Shown here piece by piece: positions 41,880 to 49,849 of a DNA stretch of 64,000 bases. The stretch spans positions 620,001 through 684,000 of the forward strand of contig OZ252016.1 of the NCBI GenBank assembly GCA_965247475.1. The letters run 5' to 3'. The DNA is from G965247475 sp965247475 (GTDB lineage Bacteria > Chloroflexota > UBA11872). Numbering within the stretch: position 1 is the first letter of the stretch; each line of letters begins with the position of its first letter. A model generated the notes under the pieces. That model saw only the letters and a program-made list of their open reading frames with translations. It made no database searches and had not been told where the DNA came from. Both the position numbers and the translations under genes were made by a program.

Positions 41880-44231
41880 ATGCAGCTGCCGCCCTCACGA
41901 CAGGCGCGCATCCGCTTGGCGCTGGCGACTTTCGCCTCCGCGCTGGTCGTCGCGGCGCTCGTCTATGCGCTGACCGCCGCGTTCGGGCCGACCGATTACG
42001 GTCTGCGTGCGCGGTCCGTGAGCGACGGCGTCTGGACGATCACGCAGGTCGTCCCCGGCGGCGTCGGCTGGCGTGAGGGAGCGAAGCCCGGCGCGCGGCT
42101 CATATGGGACGCGCCGGTTCCCAACGGCGATGCCGCGGTGTCGGTGATCGACGCTCCCGGTCGCGGCCTCCTGCTGCTCCTCGGCGACGACGGAGCTACC
42201 GGCTCGCCCTTGGCGCGCGCTCCTTCCAACGGTCCGCTGGTGGCCTCGCTCGTCATCCTCAGCCTGACCTTCGCGGCGGGCGCGGCGCAGAGCGCATACG
42301 ACGGACGCGGCCGCTCGCTCCTGCCGTTCCCGGCCAGCCTGGCCGCGGTTGGCGTGGCGCTCGCGCTCGGATCCGTCGCGCCGGCCGGCGGGGTTGCCAT
42401 GAGCGCCTTGCTGTTCAGCGCGGTGGCCTTGAGCGCCGGGCTGACCGTCGCGCTGGCGTTTGTCATGCCCGTGCGCGGACCGTTCGGCGGCCTCGCGATC
42501 GGCCTCTCGCTCGGCGCCGCCCTGGCGGCGGTCGCGGGCGCCATGTTCGGCGCCTCGTTGACGGTCGGACCGGCCCTCTACGAGCTGGCGTGGGCCGCGG
42601 CGTTCTTGGTTGCCGGGCTCGGCATCGCCGCGCTGCTGGCGAAGAGCCTTGTCACCCTCCAGGTGCGGTCGCTCCCGCGCGACCGCCGCGCCGCTCGGGT
42701 GATTGTGGCGACCGCGCTGGCCGCCACCGCGCCCGTCACACTGCTGTCGTTGTTTCCGGCCATCGTCGTCGGGCGCCCGCTCGTGCCGTTCTGGGCCACG
42801 CTGCTCCCGATCGCGCTGGTTCCTCTGGCCGTGACGCATATCGCGGTTCCCACCAGGCGGATCGGTCTGCAGCGCGGCTTGCGGCAGCTATTCGTGCATG
42901 CCCTGGCCTGGATTCTGCTCGCCACGGCCTATGCCGGGCTGGTGGTTCCCGCCGGCGAGCGCGTGACCGGGAATCCGTCGGCGCCGATCGATCTTTGGGT
43001 TCTGGTTGCCCTGCTGCTGGGTCTGGGAATTGCCTTCCCGTTCGCGCGGCGCGTGACGCTGCGGGTCTTGGGAGACGCCATCTATCAGGACGTATACGAC
43101 GCGCAATTCGTCATGCGGACGGCCAGCGTGGCGCTTGCCTCGGCCGTGTCGCCCGAAGAGCTCCGCCCTCGCGTCCTGGAGCCGGTACGCGCCGCCGTTG
43201 GGCTCGACTGGATCGCCGTCACGCGCGCACGCGCGCCCTACCAGATCCTTGGCGCGTCGGAGGCCCCGACCGTGACGGCTCCGGTCGCCGGCGAGATCAG
43301 CTCCGCCGTCGCGGCCGCAACTCGCACCGGCACGTCGCGGATTGGCGCGGCGGTCGTGCCCTGCGAGATCGGCGGAGATGTTGTCGGATACTTGGTCGCG
43401 GCCGTGCGCGAGGAGACCTTCGGACTCTCGGCCGCCGACGCCGAGCTGCTGGCCGCCCTGGCGGCGCCGCTCGCGAGTTTCGCCCTGCGGGTGGACCTAT
43501 GGCACCAGCTCCAGGTGCGGATTCGGGAGCTCGACGTCACTTCCCGCCGGCTGCGCGACAGTCAGCAAACGCTCGGCGAGCTGTATGAGCAGGTCAACGC
43601 GCTGCTCGAGCAAGAGCGCCGCCGGATCGCGACGGACTTGCACGACGAGCCCTTGCAAAAGCTCGTCCTGTTGCAGCGCGCCCTGCGATCCAGCGCGCCT
43701 GGGCCGTACCGCAGTCGCGAGGCGCTCCTGGGCCTGGTCGACGATGCCGCCAGCGATCTCCGCACGATCTGCGAGCGACTGCGTCCGCCGATTCTCGACG
43801 ACCTTGGCCTCGAAGCCGCCATTCGCTGGCTGGCGGCGGAGACCGAGCGCGCCGCGCCGTTCAGGGTCGAGGTGCGCATTCAGGGCACTCCGGATCTCGC
43901 GCGGATCTCGCCTGAGGTCGAGACCAACTTGTATCGGGCCCTCCAGGAGCTGCTCACGAACGCCGTGCGCCATGCGTCGGCGTCGCGCGTTGTCATCACG
44001 TTCACGCGCGCGGCTGACGCGATCCGTCTCGTCGTCGTCGACGACGGCGTTGGGTTCGAGGCGCCCCCCGATTTTTCTGCCTACGCCGCCACCGGTCACC
44101 TGGGGCTCGTCGGCGTTAACGAGCGCATTTCGCGGCTCACCGGTACCGTAGGAGTCACCTCCGCGCCCGGAGGTCCCACATCAGTCCGAATCGACGTGCC
44201 GCTGCCTATCACCGTGGACGCTCGCACGTGA
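41880..44231 (+). CDS. membrane sensor histidine kinase, NarL/DesK type
   Basis: 783 residues. One N-terminal helix (about 14-36), an external segment resembling a PDZ fold (VVPGGVGWREGAKPGARL, about 55-75), then roughly nine membrane helices (120-380), a GAF-like domain (395-550), a coiled linker, HisKA_3 with the phospho-acceptor His588 (RRRIATDLHDEPLQ), and HATPase_c (LTNAVRHA, DDGVGFEAP, HLGLVGVNERI). It phosphorylates the response regulator encoded next, whose GTG overlaps its stop (GTGA). The signal is unknown; the PDZ-like external part hints at sensing envelope proteins. Confidence 0.92.
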   Translation: MQLPPSRQARIRLALATFASALVVAALVYALTAAFGPTDYGLRARSVSDGVWTITQVVPGGVGWREGAKPGARLIWDAPVPNGDAAVSVIDAPGRGLLLLLGDDGATGSPLARAPSNGPLVASLVILSLTFAAGAAQSAYDGRGRSLLPFPASLAAVGVALALGSVAPAGGVAMSALLFSAVALSAGLTVALAFVMPVRGPFGGLAIGLSLGAALAAVAGAMFGASLTVGPALYELAWAAAFLVAGLGIAALLAKSLVTLQVRSLPRDRRAARVIVATALAATAPVTLLSLFPAIVVGRPLVPFWATLLPIALVPLAVTHIAVPTRRIGLQRGLRQLFVHALAWILLATAYAGLVVPAGERVTGNPSAPIDLWVLVALLLGLGIAFPFARRVTLRVLGDAIYQDVYDAQFVMRTASVALASAVSPEELRPRVLEPVRAAVGLDWIAVTRARAPYQILGASEAPTVTAPVAGEISSAVAAATRTGTSRIGAAVVPCEIGGDVVGYLVAAVREETFGLSAADAELLAALAAPLASFALRVDLWHQLQVRIRELDVTSRRLRDSQQTLGELYEQVNALLEQERRRIATDLHDEPLQKLVLLQRALRSSAPGPYRSREALLGLVDDAASDLRTICERLRPPILDDLGLEAAIRWLAAETERAAPFRVEVRIQGTPDLARISPEVETNLYRALQELLTNAVRHASASRVVITFTRAADAIRLVVVDDGVGFEAPPDFSAYAATGHLGLVGVNERISRLTGTVGVTSAPGGPTSVRIDVPLPITVDART

Positions 44232-44890
44232 GCAGGCCGGACCCCGTCCGCGTGCTGATCGTCGAGGATCACGCGCTGGTCCGCGAGGGCACCGCCGCCG
44301 TGTTGCAGGGCTTCAGTGGGATTCAGGTCGTCGGCGCCGCCGACTCCGCGGATGGTGCGGTCAAGGCCGTCTACGAGTGCGCGCCGCACGTTGTCCTGCT
44401 GGATTTCAGGATTCCCGGCGGCGGACTCGAGGCCGCGCGCCGTATCGCGCATGTAGCGCCCGGCGCCCGGATACTCGTGGTTTCGGCCTACGGACAGTCC
44501 GACTATGTGTCCTCCATGTCCCGGGCCGGCGTCGCGGGCTACCTGCTCAAGAGCGCCACGCCCGACACGCTGGTGACCGCCATTCGAGCGGTCGCTTCCG
44601 GCGGTACGTTCTTCGACGAGTCACTCGACCGTCCGTCGCGAGCGACGGCCACGGCCGGCCGTCCCGAGTTCGAGTCGCTGACCATGCGTGAGCTCGACGT
44701 GTTGCAGCATGTGGCGCGGGGCGTGCTCAACAGAGAGATCGCCGACGCGCTGGAAGTATCAACCAAAACGGTCGAGGCGCATCTCAGCAGCATCTACGCC
44801 AAGCTCGGCGTTCGCTCGCGGACGGAGGCGGTGGTAACCGCGGCTCGCGCCGGCATCATCGACGTGGAGCTGAGCGCCGACGCGATGTAG
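44228..44890 (+). CDS. LuxR/NarL-type response regulator
   Basis: 220 residues, GTG start. Receiver with Asp-Glu pair in VEDH, phospho-acceptor Asp59 in VVLLDFRIPG and Lys in YLLKSATPD, then a GerE-type HTH (LTMRELDVLQHVARG, NREIADALEVSTKTVEAHLSSIYAKLGV). Cognate partner of the upstream kinase; target genes unknown. No obvious regulated gene follows: the next gene is convergent. Confidence 0.95.
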   Translation: MSRPDPVRVLIVEDHALVREGTAAVLQGFSGIQVVGAADSADGAVKAVYECAPHVVLLDFRIPGGGLEAARRIAHVAPGARILVVSAYGQSDYVSSMSRAGVAGYLLKSATPDTLVTAIRAVASGGTFFDESLDRPSRATATAGRPEFESLTMRELDVLQHVARGVLNREIADALEVSTKTVEAHLSSIYAKLGVRSRTEAVVTAARAGIIDVELSADAM

Positions 44891-44911
44891 CCCTCGCGCG
44901 TCTGTTGGCGG

Positions 44912-45904
44912 CTACAGATCCACAGGCCGACGCAGCCCCGCGGACTCGTAGACGGCATCCGCCATCCGCACGGCCCACGCGCCGTCCTCCGCATCGGCGA
45001 TCGCGCGTCCACGCCCGCCGATTGCGGACACGAACGAGCGCAGCATCGCCCTGTCCGCCGCGCCGCGCTCGGGCTGCTCGTGCACATCCACCAGCGGTCG
45101 ACCGCTGGTCGCAATGCGTGCCCGTTCGAGGTCCTGCCACATGTCCGCGGCGCTGGTGCCATCGCTGATGGTGCCCCACCATCCCGACAGCCGCTCGCTC
45201 CTCCCGATCTCACCGATCACCAGTTGCGCGACGGCCCCGTTTGCAAAGCGCACCATCGCCGCGAACGTGTCGCCCAGTCCGGCCCTGCGCGTGAAGCGCC
45301 CGCCCACTGCCTGAATCCGAGCCGGGCGGGAGACTGCCAGGTATCGGGCGAGGTCCAGCGCGTGCGTGCCCACGTACGCCAGCACGCCGCCCTGCGCCGC
45401 ATCGCCTTGCCACGCGTCGATCAGCGGATCGACGGTCGCGTGCAACGTGATGGCCAGCGGGCGCGGGACTCGGGCCTTCACGCCGCGAACGGCCGGCGCG
45501 GCGCGCCGCGTGAACCCCACCGCGCAGGTCGTGCCCGCGGCCCGCACGGCGCGACTGGCTCGGTCGGCATCCGCGGACCGCAACGCGAGAGGCGCTTCGA
45601 CCATCGAGTGCTTGCCGGCCTGGGCGGCGGCGATCGTCAAGTCGGCATGGCTGTCCGGTCGCGTCGCGATGAGGACGGCGTCGATGTCGTCCCTCAGCAG
45701 CGCGTCGTTGGTCTCGACGCTCCAGTCATCCATGCCCAGCTCCGCCGCGAGTGCCGCGGCGGCCTCGGCGTCCAGGTCGATACAACGCCGGATCGCCAGT
45801 TCTTCGACGCCCGCGACGGCGCTGGCGAGTTCACGACCGCGCCGGCCGCAGCCGATGAGTGCGACGCGAAGCTCGCTCAATTGCTCGCCGTCCGCTCGGG
45901 GCAT
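44912..45904 (-). CDS. Gfo/Idh/MocA-type oxidoreductase
   Basis: 330 residues from ATG 45904 (MPRADGEQLSELRV). Rossmann NAD(P) site VALIGCGRRGRELA, then DAVLIATRPDSHADLTIAAAQAGKHSMVEAPLAL. The usual EKP motif is EAP, so the catalytic Lys is replaced. HALDLARYL supplies the His/Asp pair of the family. Substrates are usually sugars or cyclitols; the loss of Lys makes normal dehydrogenase chemistry less certain. Confidence 0.85.
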   Translation of the reverse strand: MPRADGEQLSELRVALIGCGRRGRELASAVAGVEELAIRRCIDLDAEAAAALAAELGMDDWSVETNDALLRDDIDAVLIATRPDSHADLTIAAAQAGKHSMVEAPLALRSADADRASRAVRAAGTTCAVGFTRRAAPAVRGVKARVPRPLAITLHATVDPLIDAWQGDAAQGGVLAYVGTHALDLARYLAVSRPARIQAVGGRFTRRAGLGDTFAAMVRFANGAVAQLVIGEIGRSERLSGWWGTISDGTSAADMWQDLERARIATSGRPLVDVHEQPERGAADRAMLRSFVSAIGGRGRAIADAEDGAWAVRMADAVYESAGLRRPVDL

Positions 45905-46026
45905 GCGATCCCAGCGTACGCGCCCGGCGATCGTTCGCGACCCGCTCGCGTCACGGATTGCACGGGTGGACCGATGTTCTCCGTGAGCCAAGCCGCCCCC
46001 GGGATCGTCAACGAGGAATTAGGATG

Positions 46027-46053
46027 TTGCACGGCCAGTTACTGTCGTATAGT
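46027..46053 (+). promoter_or_regulatory. candidate promoter of the LCP gene
   Basis: TTGCAC (46027-46032) and TATAGT (46048-46053), but only 15 bp apart. The strong -10 lies 24 bp before the GTG at 46077, leaving a short leader. Confidence 0.4.
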
Positions 46054-46076
46054 GACCGTCTCAGCTCGACATAAAA

Positions 46077-47237
46077 GTGGACACCCACTTGCGCGACGAA
46101 CCCGCCGGCCGCACGCGAAAGCTGCGCCGCGCGGAGATCATCAGCCTTAGCGCGGCGTTCGTCATCTTCATCGTCGTGGCCGTCCTCGGCGCGATCGTAT
46201 GGCTGCGCTCCTCCGAGTCGACGCCGGCCGCGCCGGTCGTGACCGGCACGGCGCCCCCCACGCGTGTGGCGGAGCCGCGCCCCACGGCCAGTCCGGTCGA
46301 AGCGGCGCCACCCGTCCCCATTCGTCCGGTGGTCGAAGTGCCGGTCGCCAGCAGCCCCAATCCGATCGATCTGATCCCGGACTGGCCCGACGATCGACCC
46401 GTCGGCGTCCTGTTGCTGGGACTCGACCGGCGCCCAGGGGAACGCGTCGCTCGCACCGACGCAATGGTGCTCGTCCGCGTCGAGCCGTCCAATCGGACCG
46501 CGACGCTCATATCAATCCCGCGCGATTTGTGCGTCGCCAACTGCTCGACCAGCCCGTACCGGATCAACACCGTGTGGGAGGCGGAGGGACCCGCGTCACT
46601 TGCCAGCCGCGTCGCCGGGATCCTGGGCGTGCAAGTGGACTACTGGGTCACGCTGGACTTCCCCGGGTTCCGGCGACTGGTGGATTTCTTCGGCGGCGTT
46701 GACGTCGAGGTGCAGCGCGCCATCTACGACCCGACCTTCCCGAACGCGACCGACACGGGGTTCGATCCGTTCTACGTCGAAGCCGGAATGAACCACTTTG
46801 ATGGCCAGATGGCCCTCAACTACGTGAGGACTCGCCACCAGGACGGCTCGTTCGCGCGCGACCTGCGCCAGCAGGAGCTGCTCCTCGCGCTCAAGGAGCA
46901 GATGCTCTCGCCTCAAATGCTGGTGCAGTCCCCCGCGCTCCTTCGAGAGCTCAGCAACGCGTTCGAGACCAACGTGCCGCTGGACGCCGCGCCCTCGCTG
47001 GGCAAGCTCGTGCTCCAGATCGGAGCGGACCGGATGGTTCGCGGCAACCTAGAGCCGGAGCGCGGGATGCTCCGTCCCGTGATCTCGGAGAGCGGCGCCT
47101 ACGTGCTGCAGCCGAATGTCCCGCTGATTCAGGCGTACGCGGCCGAGCTGATGCGGCAGAGCGAGTCGCTCGCGGCGCCCGATGCCGACACGCCCGAGAC
47201 GGTGCAATTCGCGGACCGTCAGCACCTCGAGCCTTAG
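46077..47237 (+). CDS. LytR-CpsA-Psr (LCP) family protein
   Basis: 386 residues, GTG start. Cytoplasmic N-terminus, membrane helix at about 22-44, Pro/Ala-rich linker, then the LCP domain: GVLLLGLDRR, RTDAMVLVRV, SIPRDLCV, YRINTVWEAEG, FFGGVDVEV and LNYVRTRHQDGSFARDLRQQ. LCP enzymes attach glycopolymers to peptidoglycan or act as related phosphotransferases outside the membrane. The C-terminal part (LSPQMLVQ onward) is less conserved. The end overlaps the convergent methyltransferase by 4 bp. Confidence 0.92.
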   Translation: MDTHLRDEPAGRTRKLRRAEIISLSAAFVIFIVVAVLGAIVWLRSSESTPAAPVVTGTAPPTRVAEPRPTASPVEAAPPVPIRPVVEVPVASSPNPIDLIPDWPDDRPVGVLLLGLDRRPGERVARTDAMVLVRVEPSNRTATLISIPRDLCVANCSTSPYRINTVWEAEGPASLASRVAGILGVQVDYWVTLDFPGFRRLVDFFGGVDVEVQRAIYDPTFPNATDTGFDPFYVEAGMNHFDGQMALNYVRTRHQDGSFARDLRQQELLLALKEQMLSPQMLVQSPALLRELSNAFETNVPLDAAPSLGKLVLQIGADRMVRGNLEPERGMLRPVISESGAYVLQPNVPLIQAYAAELMRQSESLAAPDADTPETVQFADRQHLEP

Positions 47238-48043
47238 CCACCCGGCTTGCGCGCGGCCACGTAGATTTCCGACGGTTCGTACGCGACCTCGAGGAACCGA
47301 CGCAGAATGCCGGCGACGCGCGCGAGCTCGTCACGCGTGTGGTCGGCGTCGGACGCGACCATGTGAATCGCCCGCGCCAGGTCGTGGGCGTATCGGGACT
47401 TGGCGACCTGCCCGCCCAACAGCCGCGCCAGACGCCCCTCTGACTCAGTCGTAGCCTCCGCGGACCCGGCACCCGAGGGCCGCGCCCGCAGATCGTCGAG
47501 GTCGACCGGCAAACCGCGCTGGGCCTCCGGATTCATGCCCGACTCGATGTCTTCGAGCCCGGCGTCGCGACAGAGGAACGCAAGCAGATCCGTGTCGTAC
47601 GGCCGTACATGCGTGGGGTCTCGCCAGAACTCGTGCGCGATCGTCGGGAGACTGCCCGGATTCGGCGTGGCCAGAATCAGCGTGCCGCCCGGCGTCAGCA
47701 CGGCGGCCGCGAGCCGGATCAGCGCCGCCGCTCGATCCGGCGCGAGATGCTCGACCACATGCAGTGCGCTGATGGCGTCGAAGGTTGCGGACGTGCTCTG
47801 CAGGAAGTCGAGCGCGTCGCCGCTGTGCACCCGATGCCTCGAGGCCTGCGCGACCATCGCGGCGTCGAGGTCGATGCCCTCGACCTCGAGCCCGGCCTCG
47901 ACGGCCACGTCCAGGAACTCGCCCCGTCCGCATCCGACATCCAGCAGGCGGCCGGTCGGCGGAAGGAACCGCGAGTACCAAGCGCGTGCCGCGCGGACCG
48001 TCTCCGGGGCGAACCCGCGGAACTCGTACCAGGAAGCGCCGAT
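47234..48043 (-). CDS. SAM-dependent methyltransferase, apparent ATC start
   Basis: Class I methyltransferase, likely acting on a glycan or small molecule. SAM motif I LLDVGCGRGEFLDV is followed by EGIDLDA, FDAISALHVVEHL and LTPGGTLILATPNP. The first ATG/GTG/TTG in frame (GTG 47908) lies after motif I, which cannot be right. The open frame runs back to TAG 48077-48079 with no canonical start; ATC at 48041-48043 (then GASWYEFRGFAPE) is preceded by GGAG at 7 nt. From ATC the protein has 269 residues, normal for the family. Convergent with the LCP gene. Confidence 0.85.
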   Translation of the reverse strand: MGASWYEFRGFAPETVRAARAWYSRFLPPTGRLLDVGCGRGEFLDVAVEAGLEVEGIDLDAAMVAQASRHRVHSGDALDFLQSTSATFDAISALHVVEHLAPDRAAALIRLAAAVLTPGGTLILATPNPGSLPTIAHEFWRDPTHVRPYDTDLLAFLCRDAGLEDIESGMNPEAQRGLPVDLDDLRARPSGAGSAEATTESEGRLARLLGGQVAKSRYAHDLARAIHMVASDADHTRDELARVAGILRRFLEVAYEPSEIYVAARKPGG

Positions 48044-48050
48044 GACGAAG

Positions 48051-48054
48051 CTCC
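48051..48054 (-). promoter_or_regulatory. Shine-Dalgarno deciding an ATC start
   Basis: GGAG on the minus strand, 7 nt before ATC 48041-48043 of the methyltransferase gene; no canonical start codon lies between the upstream stop and the SAM-binding motif. Confidence 0.45.
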
Positions 48055-48147
48055 GCCGCTTGTTCGGGTCGGCAGCCTAGCACCCCGGTGAGACGTCCGA
48101 GCGTAGAATGCCGCGCGCCCCGGGTAGGTCTGCCGGCCACTGCTCCT

Positions 48148-48960
48148 GTGACCAACGATCACGTCGAGATCTTCTCGATTGGCACTGAGCTGGTCTCCGG
48201 CCTGATCCTCGACACGAACGCGCACTGGCTCGCCGACGCGATCTCGATCGCCGGCGGCGAAGTCCGTCGGATCGTCGCGCTTCCGGACGATCAGGGCGTG
48301 ATCGTCGCCGAGCTGGAGGCCGCGGTGCGTCGCCGCCCACGCATCGTCATCACATCCGGCGGTCTCGGACCGACCGGCGACGATCTGACCGTCGAGTGCG
48401 TTGCCGCCGTGGCCGGCTGCGGCGTCGACACGCCGCGAGCGGTGCTCGAGAGCTTCGCGGAGCGTCGCGGGACGACGCTCGCCGAAGAGTCATCCCCGTC
48501 ACGGCTGAAGATGGGCTCGATCCCGGCGGCCGCCGCGCTCCACCTGAACCCGGTCGGCTGGGCGCCCTGCTTCAGCATCGGTGTCGCGGACTCCACGATC
48601 TGGTCCCTGCCCGGTCCGCCGAGAGAGATGAAGGTGTGTTTTGCCACCCACATCCGTCCGGCCGCCGGGCGGCTCTTCGCTGGCCGGACGGCGCGTACGC
48701 GGGTGCTGATCGACGCCTTCGAGTCGGAGGCCGCGCCGCTGATGCAGCGCGTCATGTGCGCGTTTCCGACCGCATATCTCAAGGCCTACATCGGCCTGGC
48801 GCTGGACGATGGGCTTCCGGTCGACATCGTCGTGCGGAGCGACGACGGCGTCGATCCCGCCGCGCTGCTCCGGCAGGCGCGCGACCTATTTGGCCAGCTG
48901 GCCGCCGAGGTCGGAAAGACCGTGGCGCAGGCTGACGACGTACGGGCCCAGCACGAATGA
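48148..48960 (+). CDS. CinA-like molybdopterin-binding (COG1058) protein
   Basis: 270 residues from GTG 48148. N-terminal domain of CinA: EIFSIGTELVSGLILDTNAHWLA, VITSGGLGPTGDDLTVE, SIPAAAALHLNPVGWAP and WSLPGPPREMK. COG1058 enzymes hydrolyse ADP-ribose and related pyrophosphates. The C-terminal nicotinamide-nucleotide amidase domain of full CinA is absent. Its stop overlaps the start of the MEMO-like gene (ATGA). Confidence 0.88.
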   Translation: MTNDHVEIFSIGTELVSGLILDTNAHWLADAISIAGGEVRRIVALPDDQGVIVAELEAAVRRRPRIVITSGGLGPTGDDLTVECVAAVAGCGVDTPRAVLESFAERRGTTLAEESSPSRLKMGSIPAAAALHLNPVGWAPCFSIGVADSTIWSLPGPPREMKVCFATHIRPAAGRLFAGRTARTRVLIDAFESEAAPLMQRVMCAFPTAYLKAYIGLALDDGLPVDIVVRSDDGVDPAALLRQARDLFGQLAAEVGKTVAQADDVRAQHE

Positions 48961-49769
48961 CCGAACCAGCAGCCCCCCGCCCTGCGGCCCTCGCCGGCCG
49001 CTGGTACCCGGACGATCCGGACGAGCTGCGGGCGGCGATCGACGCCATGCTGCGGCCCGCGAGCCCCGAGGCCGGCGAACCGCGCGTGCTGCTCGTGCCG
49101 CATGCCGGGCTGGTCTACTCCGGACCGGTCGCCGGACACGCCTACGCGCGGCTCCGCCAGATCCGCCCGGTTCGCATCGTGGTCGTGGGGCAGAGTCACT
49201 ACCGGCCGACCGGGATCGAGTTCTACGGCCCCGAGCCGGTCGGCACCCCGCTCGGGCCGGTGCCGATCGACGTGGAAGCCACGGCCGCGTTGCGCGCGCG
49301 GCTTGAGCCATTCGGGCCAACCACGGACGACGTGCGCGAAGAGCACGCGGTCGAGGTCCAGTTCCCATTTCTGCGCCGCGTCGCGCCGGACATTCCGGTC
49401 GTGCCGATCGTCGTGACGATCGGCGCTCCTGAGTCGTGGGCGGCGCTGGCGGACGCGCTTGTGGCGGCGGGGCTCCTGGAAGGCGGCGTATTGGTGGCGA
49501 GCACCGATCTGTATCACGGCCACGATCGCGGCGAGGCCGCGCGCCACGGACGGGAGTTCGCGCGCCTGCTCGAGACCGCCGACCGGGAAGCGCTCACGAA
49601 TGCCTGGCGAACCGGTGAGGCGATGGTCTGCAGCCCCGGACCGGTCCTCGTCGCCGTCGACGCCGCGCGCCGGCTCGGCGGGTCATGGCGGGTCTTGAAG
49701 CTGGGGACCTCGGCCGACACGGCGCCCGCGAGCGACTACGTTGTCGGCTACGCCGCGGCGACCGCTTGA
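48957..49769 (+). CDS. MEMO-like protein (AmmeMemoRadiSam system protein B)
   Basis: 270 residues. MEMO fold related to extradiol dioxygenases: AGRWYPDDPDEL, LLVPHAGLVYSGPVAGHAY, GQSHYRPT, EEHAVEVQFPFLRR and STDLYHG, with a Cys in AMVCSPGP. The metal-site His residues are kept. In other genomes it goes with an AMMECR1 protein and a radical SAM protein; neither is in this window, so it is an isolated member here. Coupled to the CinA-like gene. Confidence 0.9.
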   Translation: MTEPAAPRPAALAGRWYPDDPDELRAAIDAMLRPASPEAGEPRVLLVPHAGLVYSGPVAGHAYARLRQIRPVRIVVVGQSHYRPTGIEFYGPEPVGTPLGPVPIDVEATAALRARLEPFGPTTDDVREEHAVEVQFPFLRRVAPDIPVVPIVVTIGAPESWAALADALVAAGLLEGGVLVASTDLYHGHDRGEAARHGREFARLLETADREALTNAWRTGEAMVCSPGPVLVAVDAARRLGGSWRVLKLGTSADTAPASDYVVGYAAATA

Positions 49770-49849
49770 CATCGAGCGCGGCGCCGTGGCGCGTCCGATA
49801 GACTGCGCGCTGCACTTCCGCGCCTGGCGCTGATTCCAAGGATCCCGTC

